A DNA stretch of 5,983 nt, from assembly GCA_012719255.1 (NCBI GenBank), contig JAAYAS010000154.1, positions 1-5,983 on the forward strand, in the 5' to 3' direction. Each line of letters starts with the position of its first letter. Positions within the stretch are counted from its first letter, which is position 1. Under the pieces are notes generated by a model. It saw only the letters and a program-made list of their open reading frames with translations. It ran no database searches and was not told where the DNA came from. This document shows positions 5,973 to 5,983 of this stretch, in pieces. A program made the position numbers and the translations under genes. The stretch comes from Microbacteriaceae bacterium. GTDB lineage: Bacteria > Actinomycetota > Actinomycetes > Actinomycetales > Microbacteriaceae.

Positions 5973-5983
5973 GGCGCTGGGCG

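Noticed and set aside
1..5983. Search for a novel system, mobile element, CRISPR array, tRNA or toxin-antitoxin pair
   Set aside because: The window is filled by conserved housekeeping genes with almost no unassigned sequence. No terminal inverted repeats, transposase, spaced repeats or cloverleaf sequence were seen.

Overview
The window is a compact run of housekeeping genes from a very GC-rich bacterium (roughly 73% GC by eye). Every convincing gene lies on the minus strand. The GC content, strong G/C wobble preference, actinobacterial-style protein O-mannosyltransferase and the rsmI-metG-tatD-rsmA-ispE order all point to Actinomycetota. A Microbacteriaceae-like member of the Micrococcales is my best guess, but that family-level call is inference.

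Layout in the direction of transcription (high to low coordinates): pmt, a membrane protein O-mannosyltransferase (5960-4320); rsmI, 16S rRNA C1402 2'-O-methyltransferase (4315-3500); a 71-base gap holding a likely metG promoter; metG, methionyl-tRNA synthetase (3428-1857); tatD, a metal-dependent hydrolase/DNase (1855-923); rsmA (ksgA), 16S rRNA A1518/A1519 dimethyltransferase (926-63); and the first 17 codons of ispE, a MEP-pathway kinase (52-1, running off the window). Spacings are very tight: 4 bases pmt-rsmI, 1 base metG-tatD, a 4-base ATGA overlap tatD-rsmA and 10 bases rsmA-ispE. I read this as two transcription units, pmt-rsmI and metG-tatD-rsmA-ispE, each starting at a -10-like hexamer 6-7 bases before the start codon with no Shine-Dalgarno sequence. 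That arrangement suggests leaderless mRNAs.

Functionally, three genes serve translation. MetG charges tRNA-Met, including the initiator, and RsmI and RsmA modify the decoding region of 16S rRNA. ispE feeds isoprenoid synthesis, which ultimately supplies the polyprenyl phosphate used in the sugar-donor pathway of Pmt. TatD is a broadly conserved companion gene with a nuclease or quality-control role.

I see no mobile element, CRISPR array, tRNA, rRNA, toxin-antitoxin or defence genes, and no candidate for a new multi-gene system. The most unusual signal is at the DNA-word level. The hexamer GCATCC/GGATGC occurs 15 times, and at 10 of those sites it is created by otherwise disfavoured A/T-wobble codons, in three different reading frames. 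This suggests selection or mutation acting on the DNA word itself.
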